Of a stretch of DNA of 64,000 bases, positions 18,801-26,700 are shown one piece after another. The position numbers and the translations under genes were made by a program. The stretch spans positions 1 through 64,000 of the forward strand of contig JAUIJL010000023.1 of the NCBI GenBank assembly GCA_030431255.1, read 5' to 3'. The DNA is from Thermoanaerobaculia bacterium. GTDB lineage: Bacteria; Acidobacteriota; Thermoanaerobaculia; Multivoradales; J023. The first letter of the stretch is position 1, and each line of letters starts with the position of its first letter. The notes beneath the pieces were generated by a model, which was not told the origin of the DNA, made no database searches, and saw only the letters and a list, made by a program, of their open reading frames with translations.

Positions 18801-19758
18801 CCGTGTGAAAGCCGAGCAGCCGCTCCTCCAGATCGCGGCGCCTGAATCTGCCTACGATCCGATAGTCGTAGCTCGCCCCCGGGGCGAGCCCGCTGCCCGG
18901 ATCCAAATAGCCCAAACCGAGGGCCCGACGCCACATGGCGTCAATCCCGAGACCGAGCCCATAACCCCAGGGCGCGAATTCCACGAAAGGGTCCGCCGGA
19001 TCCGCCCGCGTGGAGCCGCTCAACACCGGTGGTGGGGTCACATCCGCCACGCTCAAGGCCTCGTTCATCACCACGGACAAGGTCTTGAAATCGCCGTTGC
19101 CCAAATCTTCCCCCGGAACCAGCCGCGACAAGACGAGATCCAGCTCCTCTTGGACCGATCCCACACCGCTTTGGACCTCTTGAAACGGAAGCTGCAAACC
19201 CTGGGCGATGAGCTCGGCATTCTGCCAGTCCTGCTCCTCTTCCGCGGGAGATCGGCGGTCGTTGCGACAGACGATCAGCGATTCCGTCCGATCGACGGCA
19301 TAGATCGCGACCCGATCGGCCCCGCGATGGCGAAAGCTCGCGAGGGTCTGCGGCACGGAGGGATCGAAGGATTCAACCGCCACCGCTTTGGGACCGCGAA
19401 AGGCCACCGCCAAAACCGACGGCGCAAAGAGCTGAATCTCGATCATGTCGCGGGGCACTGAAAAGTCGAAGGTATATACCTGATATGCATAGGCCCCCAC
19501 GGGTCCGTCCGACTGGGGCGAAATCCTCAGACCGATCTCTCCGACCGGCGTGGATAGGCTCATCAGGGTGTGGAGCTGATCGAGCTCCGTAGAGGTCAGC
19601 CGATGACATACGGGCTCTGAGCTCTCCCGATGTTTGCGTCGCCAAATGTCGAAGCCGTCCACCGAATATCCGGCTTCGGCCGGAGGTGCCCAAAGTAGGT
19701 GCAGCCCATCGGCAGGCGATCCATCTTTACGGGAAACTGCATGGGCCCAGAGCATCAT
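15838..19758 (-). CDS. large FnIII-like protein, first gene of the giant operon (1306 aa)
   Basis: Starts at tandem ATG codons (19758) after GAGGAGT. No signal peptide. The N-terminus GLHLLWAPPAEAGYSVDGFDIWRR resembles a fibronectin type III strand pattern, and similar blocks recur (GLGFQLRWQPPNTPPF, AERYLYRLRLVDAAGHS, SWRRLTPW). Between them lie long Pro-rich and charged linkers (QPPAPPPSLS, PPLPVGPPPGPDPQ). No enzymatic motif was found. The architecture suggests a scaffold or binding protein that works with the phospholipase D-fold protein and the 2156-residue protein encoded directly downstream. The 5' end abuts a short-chain dehydrogenase gene on the other strand, so the promoter must sit in or very near that gene's disturbed start region. 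Confidence 0.75.
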   Translation of the reverse strand: MMLWAHAVSRKDGSPADGLHLLWAPPAEAGYSVDGFDIWRRKHRESSEPVCHRLTSTELDQLHTLMSLSTPVGEIGLRISPQSDGPVGAYAYQVYTFDFSVPRDMIEIQLFAPSVLAVAFRGPKAVAVESFDPSVPQTLASFRHRGADRVAIYAVDRTESLIVCRNDRRSPAEEEQDWQNAELIAQGLQLPFQEVQSGVGSVQEELDLVLSRLVPGEDLGNGDFKTLSVVMNEALSVADVTPPPVLSGSTRADPADPFVEFAPWGYGLGLGIDAMWRRALGLGYLDPGSGLAPGASYDYRIVGRFRRRDLEERLLGFHTVPNGARLPSAFHLGTLRLTSNHATVVRTFPEPELDVLQHQGRKGISIAQRLTLEFAVPVTVVVLELEPDAPHDLEYKAIGTELIPGLPAHTETGSVPPDARVEVSFSQPIDRLELNGQAFFYGLRISSLPAGTNPNETVSLAVVVSDVAYVETQPPAPPPSLSTENLQIATPPGGAPAAPHGLGFQLRWQPPNTPPFWPDDLDAAPPFEEMAFEVERRRSDTGDPYGPLDPGSPPSRPTWVGGGRQGAPEVEPIRYGADLLELYPEQRRPTPPVPLDMELQDVLTSDRFPNGPPPGSEHQYRIYSLDLTGRRSATATEGPRRRLEKHEAPPLPVGPPPGPDPQALRPVGVQARVLQAADPELGSADLALLDGHDNAVVLEWGWGPEERRKDPLADELRVYWQSIPPDLLIGRLTGTAVWDGNHFRMSAELSRAVGLDELTGLFIETGEVGGRAFRVASNDAGATVELRLLKSPADEDAVPAAGRFTLAPGLDGSELRPAAWEERLAVLPITAEESYRFVVHDRLALSAETPRARIWMGVSAADSESYVADELPAGAPNGDRPGNESSIVAAVAEARYRGRPAFSPPPPLADVPETVLPEADGESLLFELDIQALLPQLQSPAGRRFMVERLSVADLASRLSATAGDQISVRLFDRSSSVYELPNSQDQAAFLAAIRSGRPAQIANKFLMDAVIRLPTELDPLWQKPDGTEGVEPVAVTRAVPNKAERYLYRLRLVDAAGHSSVETALVPRVFRVPSRRVPGVPELRSVSPAGDRVEVELTTEDSFDLAGALIFSIEGDAAQGLDGSRQKPRLIRVPGRPDLYPQNGIRLRLDSGEYVAPQFLDRSLASADAGRLTFEHELVTGFFKRVVVWAVAVTRDGVPSWVAGPQVVVTPESPAAVPPLTLTATGGLDQASWPAETSAVDLALERSVDNGGSWRRLTPWLSAGVAGQREFPSPTGPRLYRLVSRNRGGGLSPGDATPLPDPTNP

Positions 19759-20772
19759 TCTGACTCCTCGCGCTCAAAGAAAGTTGTCCTCACATCCCGC
19801 GAGGCTCGTCTTCAAGGTCCGTCTAGGAGTTGGTACGCAAACTCTGGATCCGACCCGCCGGCCGATTCGAAAAAAACTGAGAAATCGTCATTCACCGGCG
19901 CCAACGCCGGCATAGGTTTCGAGTCCACCCTGGCATTGGCGAGAAAGGGCCTGAGCATCGTCATGGCTTGCCGCAGCCTCGACAGGGCGGAAGCGGCGAG
20001 ACAGCGCATCTTGGCGGAAGTGCCCGGCGCCGATCTGGAGATCCTGCAGATCGACCTGGGCAGGCTGGCGTCCGTTCGCGAAGCCGCGGAAACGTTTAAG
20101 AGTAAAACGAGTCGGTTGGATATTTTGATCAACAACGCGGGCATCATGTTTCCGCCCTATTCGAAAACCGAGGATGGTTTCGAGAGCCAAATGGCGGCCA
20201 ATTGCTTCGGGCATTTTCTTCTGACCTCGCTATTGATCGAGCTCATGCCCGACAGCCCCGACTCCCGCATTGTTTGGCTGAGCAGCAACGCTCACAAGAC
20301 GGGAAAAATCGCTTTTGACGACCTTCATTTCGAGAAAAAATACTCGAAAACGGCGGCCTATGCCCAGAGCAAGCTCGCTTGCTTGATGTATGCCCTCGAG
20401 CTGGATCGAAAGTTGAAGGCGTCGGGCAAGCGCATCCGATCCAACTGCGCCCATCCGGGCGGTGCTGAAACGGATCTGAGCCGCCATATGGCACCGTGGG
20501 TCCTTGGTTTGATGAAGATAACCATCCTGCCGTTCATCGTGCAGTCCGCAGCCGACGGCGCTCTACCGACGTTGGAAGCAGCGCTTTCTCCAACGGCGGA
20601 AGGCGGTCGATATTACGGTCCACAAGGTTTTTTGGAGATGCGGGGGCCTTCGGGTATCGCGACCATTGCGAAGCCGGCGTTGGATGTCGAGGCATCGAAG
20701 AAGCTTTGGCAATTGTCGGAGCAGCTTACAGGCGTGGGTGGGAAGATCGGTCCCGTCGGCGTGGCGCCTTGA
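19741..20772 (+). CDS. short-chain dehydrogenase/reductase with a doubtful 5' end
   Basis: From about 19890 the protein is a normal SDR of the retinol-dehydrogenase-like group: TGANAGIG nucleotide-binding loop, CRSLDRAE (suggesting NADP), INNAGIM, WLSSNAH and the catalytic YAQSK. It should be a cytoplasmic oxidoreductase using NAD(P). The start is a problem. Between the divergent gene's start (19758) and TGANAGIG there is no ATG, GTG or TTG in frame; the only ATGs (19741, 19699) lie inside the divergent coding region and give an unusual ~48-residue extension. The first beta strand (KKTEKSSF) is also weaker than the usual KxVLIT. Either a non-canonical start is used, or the 5' end was damaged when the neighbouring operon arrived. 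Confidence 0.65.
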   Translation: MGPEHHSDSSRSKKVVLTSREARLQGPSRSWYANSGSDPPADSKKTEKSSFTGANAGIGFESTLALARKGLSIVMACRSLDRAEAARQRILAEVPGADLEILQIDLGRLASVREAAETFKSKTSRLDILINNAGIMFPPYSKTEDGFESQMAANCFGHFLLTSLLIELMPDSPDSRIVWLSSNAHKTGKIAFDDLHFEKKYSKTAAYAQSKLACLMYALELDRKLKASGKRIRSNCAHPGGAETDLSRHMAPWVLGLMKITILPFIVQSAADGALPTLEAALSPTAEGGRYYGPQGFLEMRGPSGIATIAKPALDVEASKKLWQLSEQLTGVGGKIGPVGVAP

Positions 20773-20847
20773 CCGAAGACCGGCACGGCAAAGAGAATGG
20801 GCGGCGCATGAACGATCAGCGACGACACCCTCAATCCCTTTCGCTGG

Positions 20848-20967
20848 ATGGTGGAGTCGGGAAAAGGGGCCAGAGCTTTCTTCGTGGATGCCGAAGCCTT
20901 CGATGAAGGAGCTTTCGTGATCCATCATCATGATCCTGACGACGCGAACGAGACACCAGAGCACTAA
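20848..20967 (+). CDS. possible 39-residue small ORF or gene remnant
   Basis: ATG at 20848 opens MVESGKGARAFFVDAEAFDE and continues to HHHDPDDANETPEH before TAA at 20965-20967, 15 bp ahead of the next gene. The composition looks protein-like and the frame extends a little upstream (ISDDTLNPFRW) before a stop, but no ribosome-binding site precedes the ATG. It may be the tail of a lost gene. Family not recognised. Confidence 0.25.
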   Translation: MVESGKGARAFFVDAEAFDEGAFVIHHHDPDDANETPEH

Positions 20968-20982
20968 AGAAGCGGAGACCCC

Positions 20983-21432
20983 TTGATCACCACCCTATTG
21001 CTGAATCTGACCGTGCTGATCCTCGGCTTGTTCACCGGAAGCCTACTGACCGAAGCCGTGATCCTCGTCCCCTTCTGGCGCTCCCTCAAACCGGAGCTCT
21101 TCCTCGAGTTTCACGGCTCCATGGGACCACAGCTCTACAAATACTTTGCCCCCCTCACCATTCTGGCGACGTTGATCCCAACCGTGACCGCGGCCTATTG
21201 CATTTGGGATAGTGGCGAGGTCGTGACCTATTCCAGCTTGTCGTCACTCCTCATCCTGATCATTTTCGCCATCTATTTCATTTACTTCAAAGCGGCAAAC
21301 GAAAGCTTCGCCACGGGATCCGTCGGCGTTTCCGGGCTCCCTGCGGAGCTCAGGAGATGGTGCATTTGGCATTGGATCCGGACGGTGTTGGCGATGATTG
21401 CGTTCGTGTCCGCAACCCTGGCGATTGGTTAG
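20983..21432 (+). CDS. DUF1772 (anthrone oxygenase-like) membrane protein
   Basis: 149 residues from a TTG start preceded by GGAG. Four membrane segments: LLNLTVLILGLFTGSLL, FAPLTILATLIPTVTAAY, LSSLLILIIFAIYFIYF and a final VLAMIAFVSATLAI. The pattern of a long first helix, a central membrane pair and a C-terminal W-x-x-W-R-T helix fits the DUF1772 family of small inner-membrane proteins, some of which are related to anthrone oxygenases. The biochemical role is uncertain. It converges with the AbrB-type gene with only 2 bp between the stops. Confidence 0.6.
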   Translation: MITTLLLNLTVLILGLFTGSLLTEAVILVPFWRSLKPELFLEFHGSMGPQLYKYFAPLTILATLIPTVTAAYCIWDSGEVVTYSSLSSLLILIIFAIYFIYFKAANESFATGSVGVSGLPAELRRWCIWHWIRTVLAMIAFVSATLAIG

Positions 21433-21434
21433 CC

Positions 21435-21668
21435 TCAGTCTTCGACCGGACCGCGGGTTTCGTCGAGCCACCCATCACCCGGTTTTGGCAATCGGCCGCG
21501 AGTGCAACCGATGAGGTCTCTCATGGCCTGTTCGTCAAAAACGGGTGTCGCCTTGAGAAATGGAGCACTTTCGTCGAATTCTAAGACTTCGCCAGGTCTG
21601 AGGCCTAAACGCCGGCGGATGGGTGCTGGAATCGTGATCCGGCCTTTGGAAGTCATGGTTGCTTTCAT
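21435..21668 (-). CDS. AbrB/MazE-type DNA-binding protein (orphan antitoxin-like)
   Basis: 77 residues from ATG 21668. MKATMTSKGRITIPAPIRR followed by LGLRPGEVLEFD is the standard SpoVT/AbrB swapped-hairpin DNA-binding domain. The C-terminal 35 residues (AMRDLIGCTRGRLPKPG) resemble the toxin-binding tail of VapB-type antitoxins. Normally a PIN toxin gene follows, but downstream lies the end of a convergent membrane gene. It is therefore an orphan regulator or an antitoxin that lost its partner. The longer frame starting at 21752 adds residues unlike the family and was not used. Confidence 0.8.
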   Translation of the reverse strand: MKATMTSKGRITIPAPIRRRLGLRPGEVLEFDESAPFLKATPVFDEQAMRDLIGCTRGRLPKPGDGWLDETRGPVED

Positions 21669-22159
21669 GGTTTTAGTGTAATGCGAGCAAGTAGGGAATT
21701 GTCGGCTCGGTTCAGATCGTGGCCCCCGAATACTCCGCAGGCCCATCGCCAACTTGCGCTGCTCGCACCGAAGACCCGGAATCGTTGGGTCGAGCTCTGG
21801 TCTGAGCTAGGTTGCAGAGGTTGGTGACGGGGATTCGAGGAGATGGCCGATGGCTGCCAAGGTCGGAATACATGGCAAGCATTTCTCCAGCCTAGAGCTT
21901 CGACATGATGGCCTGGTCGAAGCCGACGTCGCCGGGCACTGAGGTTTGCCGAGAACCCGTCGTTTTTCAGTCTCGACGCTTTCCGCGGTGAGAGCCATGT
22001 GGGGGACGCGCCGATGCGGACGGCTGGACGGTGAAGATCTGTCGACTCGCCAGCCGAACGTGGACCCGAATCTTTTGTCCGACCGACGCAAGAAAAGCCG
22101 TTCCAGCTCCGGAAGCTGAGCTGAAGATAAAGTATAAATTCATCGTTCGGCAAGACCTC
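21669..22159. other. non-coding stretch upstream of integron platform 1
   Basis: About 490 bp. The minus strand has an open frame (22216-21665), but it shows no recognisable protein pattern. I looked here for a divergent integron integrase (intI) or its remains, because the platform that follows would normally have one, and found no tyrosine-recombinase motifs. Confidence 0.5.
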
Positions 22160-22288
22160 CATAGCGAACGTCGCCGAGCTGGTGCTCCAGGGTAGTACGT
22201 AGGGGCCGTAGGTCACGAAGAGGTTTGCTTATCACCAAGATTCGTCGAATAAACGATGAATATTCAATGCTTTGCGACGGTTCCGCTT

Positions 22289-22305
22289 AGCGAACGTTCG
22301 CTATG
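22289..22305. promoter_or_regulatory. operator-like palindrome upstream of platform promoter 1
   Basis: AGCGAACGTTCGCT (22289-22302) is a perfect 14-bp palindrome ending 8 bp before the -35 hexamer. Its right half, extended to CGTTCGCTATG (22295-22305), is the exact reverse complement of CATAGCGAACG at 22160-22170, giving a second site about 125 bp upstream. Both sites and their spacing are kept in copy 2, suggesting a regulator that may bridge them. Confidence 0.6.
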
Positions 22306-22310
22306 TGGCG

Positions 22311-22340
22311 TTGACTGTCCAGATAAGCAGCGGCTAAACT
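22311..22340 (+). promoter_or_regulatory. predicted Pc-like promoter of cassette array 1
   Basis: TTGACT (22311-22316), 18-bp spacer, TAAACT (22335-22340). The -35 sequence and the spacing are identical in copy 2 (TTGACT-N18-TAAGAT). It points into the cassette array, with a leader RNA of about 150 nt before the first gene. Confidence 0.55.
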
Positions 22341-22499
22341 TCGGGCAGGTCGACAGCTGTCAAGACAAAGTGCCGTTCGCAGGCATGCTCGCGGTCAGAA
22401 CGTGTTGTAGAACGAGGGTGATATTTCTGATACGCGAATATACCTAATCAAGGTTCTGCGGCCAGCTGAGAGCTGAGAACGTAGCTAGGACTGGTTTTT

Positions 22500-23657
22500 G
22501 TGATCATGGATGAAGTCGAGAAGGCTATCAGAGGCATTCAAGAAGGCGAAGATGGCAATGAACACTTCGAAGTGATCTTTCACGCCTACTACAGGGCTAT
22601 TAGCGATTTCTTCCAGCGTAGAGGCTATGACGACGAGCTAAGTCGAGACTTGGTTCAAGTAGTCTTCATGAGAAGCTTTGCTTCACTGAAGGAGTACCGA
22701 CGTGAGGGGTTCAATAATTGGATCTTGGCGATCGCTAGGCACACGCACCTGAATCAAATGCGGGACCAGCACGCTTTGAAGCGGAGAGCTGTCGAGGTTT
22801 CGATGTCTTCATTTGCTGAAGACACTATGCCAGCTAGCACGCCAGTTTTTTCTGATCCTCCTGAAGACCCATTGAAAGCGCTTCTCCAGAATGAAGGCAG
22901 CGAGCTTGTTTGGAATGCTGTTGAAGCTCTTCCTTCCCGGATGAGAGAGATGGTAAGAATGCGGTACGCTGGCGGCGAGACTCTTAGAAGTATCGCAGAA
23001 GCGACGGAAGTTCCGGTATCGACCGTAAAGTCCTTGCTTCATCAAGCTAGGCGAAAGGCGGCAGCCCTTGTCGAAAGCGCTGAGACTTCCTTGGTGCTCG
23101 GAGTGCCTTTGGATCCGGCGCAGGATACAGATGGAGATGCTAAAGAAACCACTCTCATATCTGGGCTGATTCAAACCTGCTCTTTTGAGTTAGTCAAATG
23201 GCTGGTTGCACATCCCGAGGATCTGTACGAGGTACATCCTGGAACATTCGAGAGGATTGTTGCTGAGATTTTCGAGTCCGAAGGATTCGAAGTGGAAGTG
23301 GTTTCGTCCTGGAATCAGGAGGATGGCGGAGTGGACCTGTTGGCAGTCAAGAGGTGCTCAGCCCTTGAGGATATCCGAATGGCGATTCAGTGTAAGCGAC
23401 ATGCAGCGTCAAATCGTGTTTCTGCCGAGCCAGTGCGCGCGCTCTCGGGGATTCTGGACCGATTCAGGGCCCATGCAGGAGTGGTAGCCACTACCAGCCA
23501 TTTCACGGTTCCAGCTCTTCAGGAAACCAAGAAATATCATTGGAGAATTTCTTTGAGGGATCATGACAACATCGTTCGGAGCCTAAGAGACCTTGGTGGA
23601 TACTCATTGACCGAGTCAGGGTTGTGGATGCCCAACGAATCGGTAGTAGAGGTATGA
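22500..23657 (+). CDS. ECF-type sigma factor fused to an Mrr-like PD-(D/E)XK nuclease domain
   Basis: 385 residues. Residues ~25-95 match sigma-70 region 2 (FEVIFHAYYRAISDFFQRRG, LSRDLVQVVFMRSFASL, FNNWILAIARHTHLNQMR). Residues ~135-195 match region 4 (ALPSRMREMVRMRYAGGETL, then IAEATEVPVSTVKSLLHQAR). After a linker, residues ~240-370 form an Mrr-like restriction fold: GTFERIVAEIFESEGFEVEV, then GGVDLLAV with Asp279, then IQCKRH with Gln297 and Lys299, and GVVATTSHFT. The nuclease site D...QxK is intact. I know of no described sigma-Mrr fusion. The protein might direct a nuclease to transcription complexes, or sense phage DNA and switch on neighbouring genes. GTG at 22500 sits 9 nt after AGGA; ATG at 22506 is the alternative start. 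First gene of cassette array 1. Confidence 0.85.
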   Translation: MIMDEVEKAIRGIQEGEDGNEHFEVIFHAYYRAISDFFQRRGYDDELSRDLVQVVFMRSFASLKEYRREGFNNWILAIARHTHLNQMRDQHALKRRAVEVSMSSFAEDTMPASTPVFSDPPEDPLKALLQNEGSELVWNAVEALPSRMREMVRMRYAGGETLRSIAEATEVPVSTVKSLLHQARRKAAALVESAETSLVLGVPLDPAQDTDGDAKETTLISGLIQTCSFELVKWLVAHPEDLYEVHPGTFERIVAEIFESEGFEVEVVSSWNQEDGGVDLLAVKRCSALEDIRMAIQCKRHAASNRVSAEPVRALSGILDRFRAHAGVVATTSHFTVPALQETKKYHWRISLRDHDNIVRSLRDLGGYSLTESGLWMPNESVVEV

Positions 23658-23667
23658 CGCATAAGCC

Positions 23668-23729
23668 GCAGGACCCAGAAATTCCAGCCGCACGCGCTGC
23701 GCGCGGCGCTGAATTTCGAGCCGTTAGAT
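23668..23729 (+). other. attC recombination site of cassette 1
   Basis: R'' GCAGGAC (23668-23674) and R' GTTAGAT (23723-23729) enclose an imperfect hairpin (GAAATTCCAGCCGCACGCG paired with CGCGCGGCGCTGAATTTC). Length is 62 bp, within the usual attC range. R'' matches the reverse complement of the cassette's first bases GTTCTGC at six of seven positions. Confidence 0.75.
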
Positions 23730-23789
23730 GCAAAGTGGCGTTGGGGCTAGGCCGGCGTAGTAGTTCTAGATAGGAGCAAAGACAGGAAA

Positions 23790-26700
23790 ATGGCGAATCT
23801 GCAGATGCGTTCTGGAGGAATCTCGGATCAAGGTTTAGGTGGAGACGTGCCTCGAATTGAGGTCGACAAGTTCGTTCGCTCGATAGGGGTGAACAAAACC
23901 TCTCCTCACGCTCTATTTCTGGGCGCTGGCTCATCCATGTCCTCTGGCGTCCCTTCAGCGGAGAGCTGCCTGTGGCAGTGGAAGAGATCGATTTTCTCGA
24001 CCAATAATCCAGGCCTGGAGGAGCAGGTTTCGGAGATCTCACTCCCCGCTGTCAAGAATAGAATCGACAAATGGCTCCGCTTAAATGGCTATCTCCCTGA
24101 CGAGGGCCAAGACGAATATTCATACTTTATCGAAGAGTGTCTCCCAATAGCCGATGATCGTCGTCGCTTCTTTCAGACTTGGGTTCGTAGAGCACGCCCA
24201 CATATCGGCTACCGGCTTCTTTGTCTCTTGGCAGAATCTGAGATCTTCCGGAGTGTCTGGACGACAAATTTCGACGGATTGGTAGCGCGCGCAGCGGCTG
24301 ATTCTGACTTAGTTCCTATCGAAATAGGGATTGATTGCAAAAAGCGAGTTTTCAGGCAGCCCGAGCGCAATGAGCTACTTTGCATTTCCCTTCATGGAGA
24401 CTATCGATACGATTCCCTAAAGAATACAAGTGAAGAGTTAAGGACCCAGGAAGCCGCACTTCAGAAATCGCTGATTTCGACTCTAAGAACCCATTCGCTC
24501 ATTGTCAACGGGTATAGTGGGCGTGACCCTTCTGTAATGCGTGCCCTCAAGCAGGCCATTATGCAGGAGGATGTTAGGGGAAAGTTCTATTGGTGTGGAT
24601 TTTCTGACGAGCCCAATGACGAGGTTGCTAACCTCCTTACCAAGGCCACGAAGGAAGGCAAGGAAATTTTTTATGTTCCAGGCGTTGCGTTTGATGACTT
24701 GATGTCTCGCTTAGCTCTGCATTGCCTCGAAGGGGCCGCTCTAGCCAGTGCAAGACGACTGCTTGGGGGAAATAGCGACAGTAGTAATGTTCGAAGGAGC
24801 AAGTTTTCAATCCCACAGGCTCGACCTACGGCGATCATCAAGAGCAACGCTTGGTCGGTTCGTTGTCCTTCGGAGATGTTTGAATTCCAGCTGAAAGAGT
24901 GGCCGTCGGAGAAAGTCTGGAGGTGGCTTGAGGAAAGAACCGCTGGCCATGATGTGGTTGCCGTTCCTTTTCGGAAAGTTCTCGCACTTGGCACCCTTGA
25001 TGGTGTTCGAGAAGCGTTTGGAGATCAAATTAGCGGAGAGATAGTAAGGGTTCCAATAGCCGAAAGAGATCTTCGATTCGAAGATGGCGCTGTGAACTGC
25101 CTGCTCCGAAGAGCGTTGATTCGGAGCATCGCTGCAACCAAAGGGCTGGAGACGGACGGAAACTGGCGTGTTTGGGAGAGACAGAGTACTCGAACTGAGC
25201 GTGAAGGCAATCGTTCTTACCAGGTGCATTCAGCTGCACATTTGGCCCTTCGTAAAATCGGTGATCAGTTGTACCTTACCCTAGATCCGACTGTGTTCTT
25301 CCCAGAAGAAGGGCCTGAGAATGCAGACTCGATCAGAAAACTACGGATGCGGATCCTCGGATACCAACATAATGACAAGTTCAATGCTGCGTTGAATTAT
25401 TGGCGAAAACTGCTTCTTGGAAAGAAAGGCTCGGTGGAGTTTGAATTCCCTGTAAATTCAGCAGCCTTCAAGTACACAGTAAGGTCCGCCCCAGCGTTCG
25501 CTGCTGTTCATCAGCCAGGGCGCAAGGCAGTGCAGCTGTCGAACCGGTTCAAGGGGCTAATCAGGCATCGCGGGATTGAAATTCCTGAGCAACCTCTTCG
25601 GTTCGCGGGAGGAGACAGGCCAGGAAGGGACTCCTTGCCGCTTCGCGGATTGTCCCAGAATGGCCCGTTTGATGGAGCCCCGACTCAGGGGTCAGTCTTC
25701 AATCGGATAAAGATTGGTGTAATTTGCCCCAAGCCTGAAGCGGTTTTTCTTGAACGCTTTCTTTCGGAAGCTAGCCAAAGGCATGCACCTTTGCGAGGAT
25801 CCAAGGAAGAGTACTTGGTTCTGTATGGCGGATTTGAGCAGATCTATCGGACCCCGATTTCGATTCCTAGCCGTTCTGACGAATTTTGGTACACCCTCCC
25901 TGAGATAGCTTCGAACTTGAGTGACAGCGAGGGTTCTTTGGAACTGTCTAGACAGATAAGAGATGGCGTTTCGGCTCTTTCATCGTTAGGGCATTCCGTA
26001 ATCCTTATCCACACCCCAGATCGATGGAGGCGTTGGCGAGGATATGAATCCGAAGATGAAGTCTTCGATGTGCACGACTTCATAAAGGCATTTTGTATTC
26101 AGCGTGGAATCGCGACACAGTTCTTGGACGAAGACACCACACGCTATACCGATAAATGCCGTGTGTGGTGGTGGCTGTCGGTTGCGTTCTACGCCAAGGC
26201 AATGCGTACCCCGTGGGTTCTAGATGGTATCAACTCTGAAACAGCTTTTGTTGGCCTCGGATACTCAATTGACAGACACGCCGCCAAGGGGCAACATGTC
26301 GTCCTTGGGTGCAGCCACCTCTACAATGCTCAAGGGCAAGGCTTGCAGTTTCGACTAAGTCGCATTGAGGATCCGATCATCAAGAACGGGAATCCGTTTC
26401 TCTCTTATCAGGATGCTCGGCGTCTGGGAGAAACGATACGAACCCTCTTTTGGGAATCACACCTAAAGCTCCCACGTCGTGTGGTAATTCACAAGCAGAC
26501 TCCATTTAGAAAAGATGAGCAACTAGGGTTGTATGCTGGCCTCGGGGGAATAGAGGAGTTAGAGCTACTAGAGCTAAGTTTCGATGCATCTCTTCGCTAC
26601 ATTAGCTCTCAACCAACAGCCAACGGAATTGTCGAAGGTCGTTTCCCGGTCCGTCGGGGCACCACCGTGAGGTTGACAGATCATGAAGCTTTGCTGTGGA

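Larger units (their letters stand above)
22160..22453 (+). other. integron platform-like leader, copy 1 (promoter plus attI-like site)
   Basis: This segment is homologous over its whole length to 48385-48679, although the two lie 26 kb apart and precede unrelated genes. Shared blocks include ATAGCGAACGTCGCCGAGCT, TCGTCGAATAA, TCAATGCTTTGCG, CGAACGTTCGCTATG, GCGTTGACTGT, CGCAGGCATG, GATACGCGA and CCTAA.CAAGGTTC. Similarity ends at G^TT, the point where cassettes join attI in integrons, and CCTAATCAAGG resembles the last bases of attI1 (CCTAAAACAAAG). The first cassette begins TTCTGC, and its R'' box at 23668 is GCAGGAC, one mismatch from the expected reverse complement. The integrase gene itself is missing. 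Confidence 0.7.

Noticed and set aside
21665-22216. Possible intI integrase or its remains upstream of platform 1
   Set aside because: The minus-strand frames show no tyrosine-recombinase motifs (no HxLRH or catalytic Tyr context), and the segment nearest the platform contains stops.
22289-22302. LexA (SOS) box
   Set aside because: CGAACGTTCG lacks the spacer of the known GAAC-N4-GTTC box, so the match is only superficial.
22160-22456. Retron-type msr-msd RNA as explanation for the conserved leader
   Set aside because: No reverse transcriptase gene is near either copy, and the two copies precede unrelated genes.
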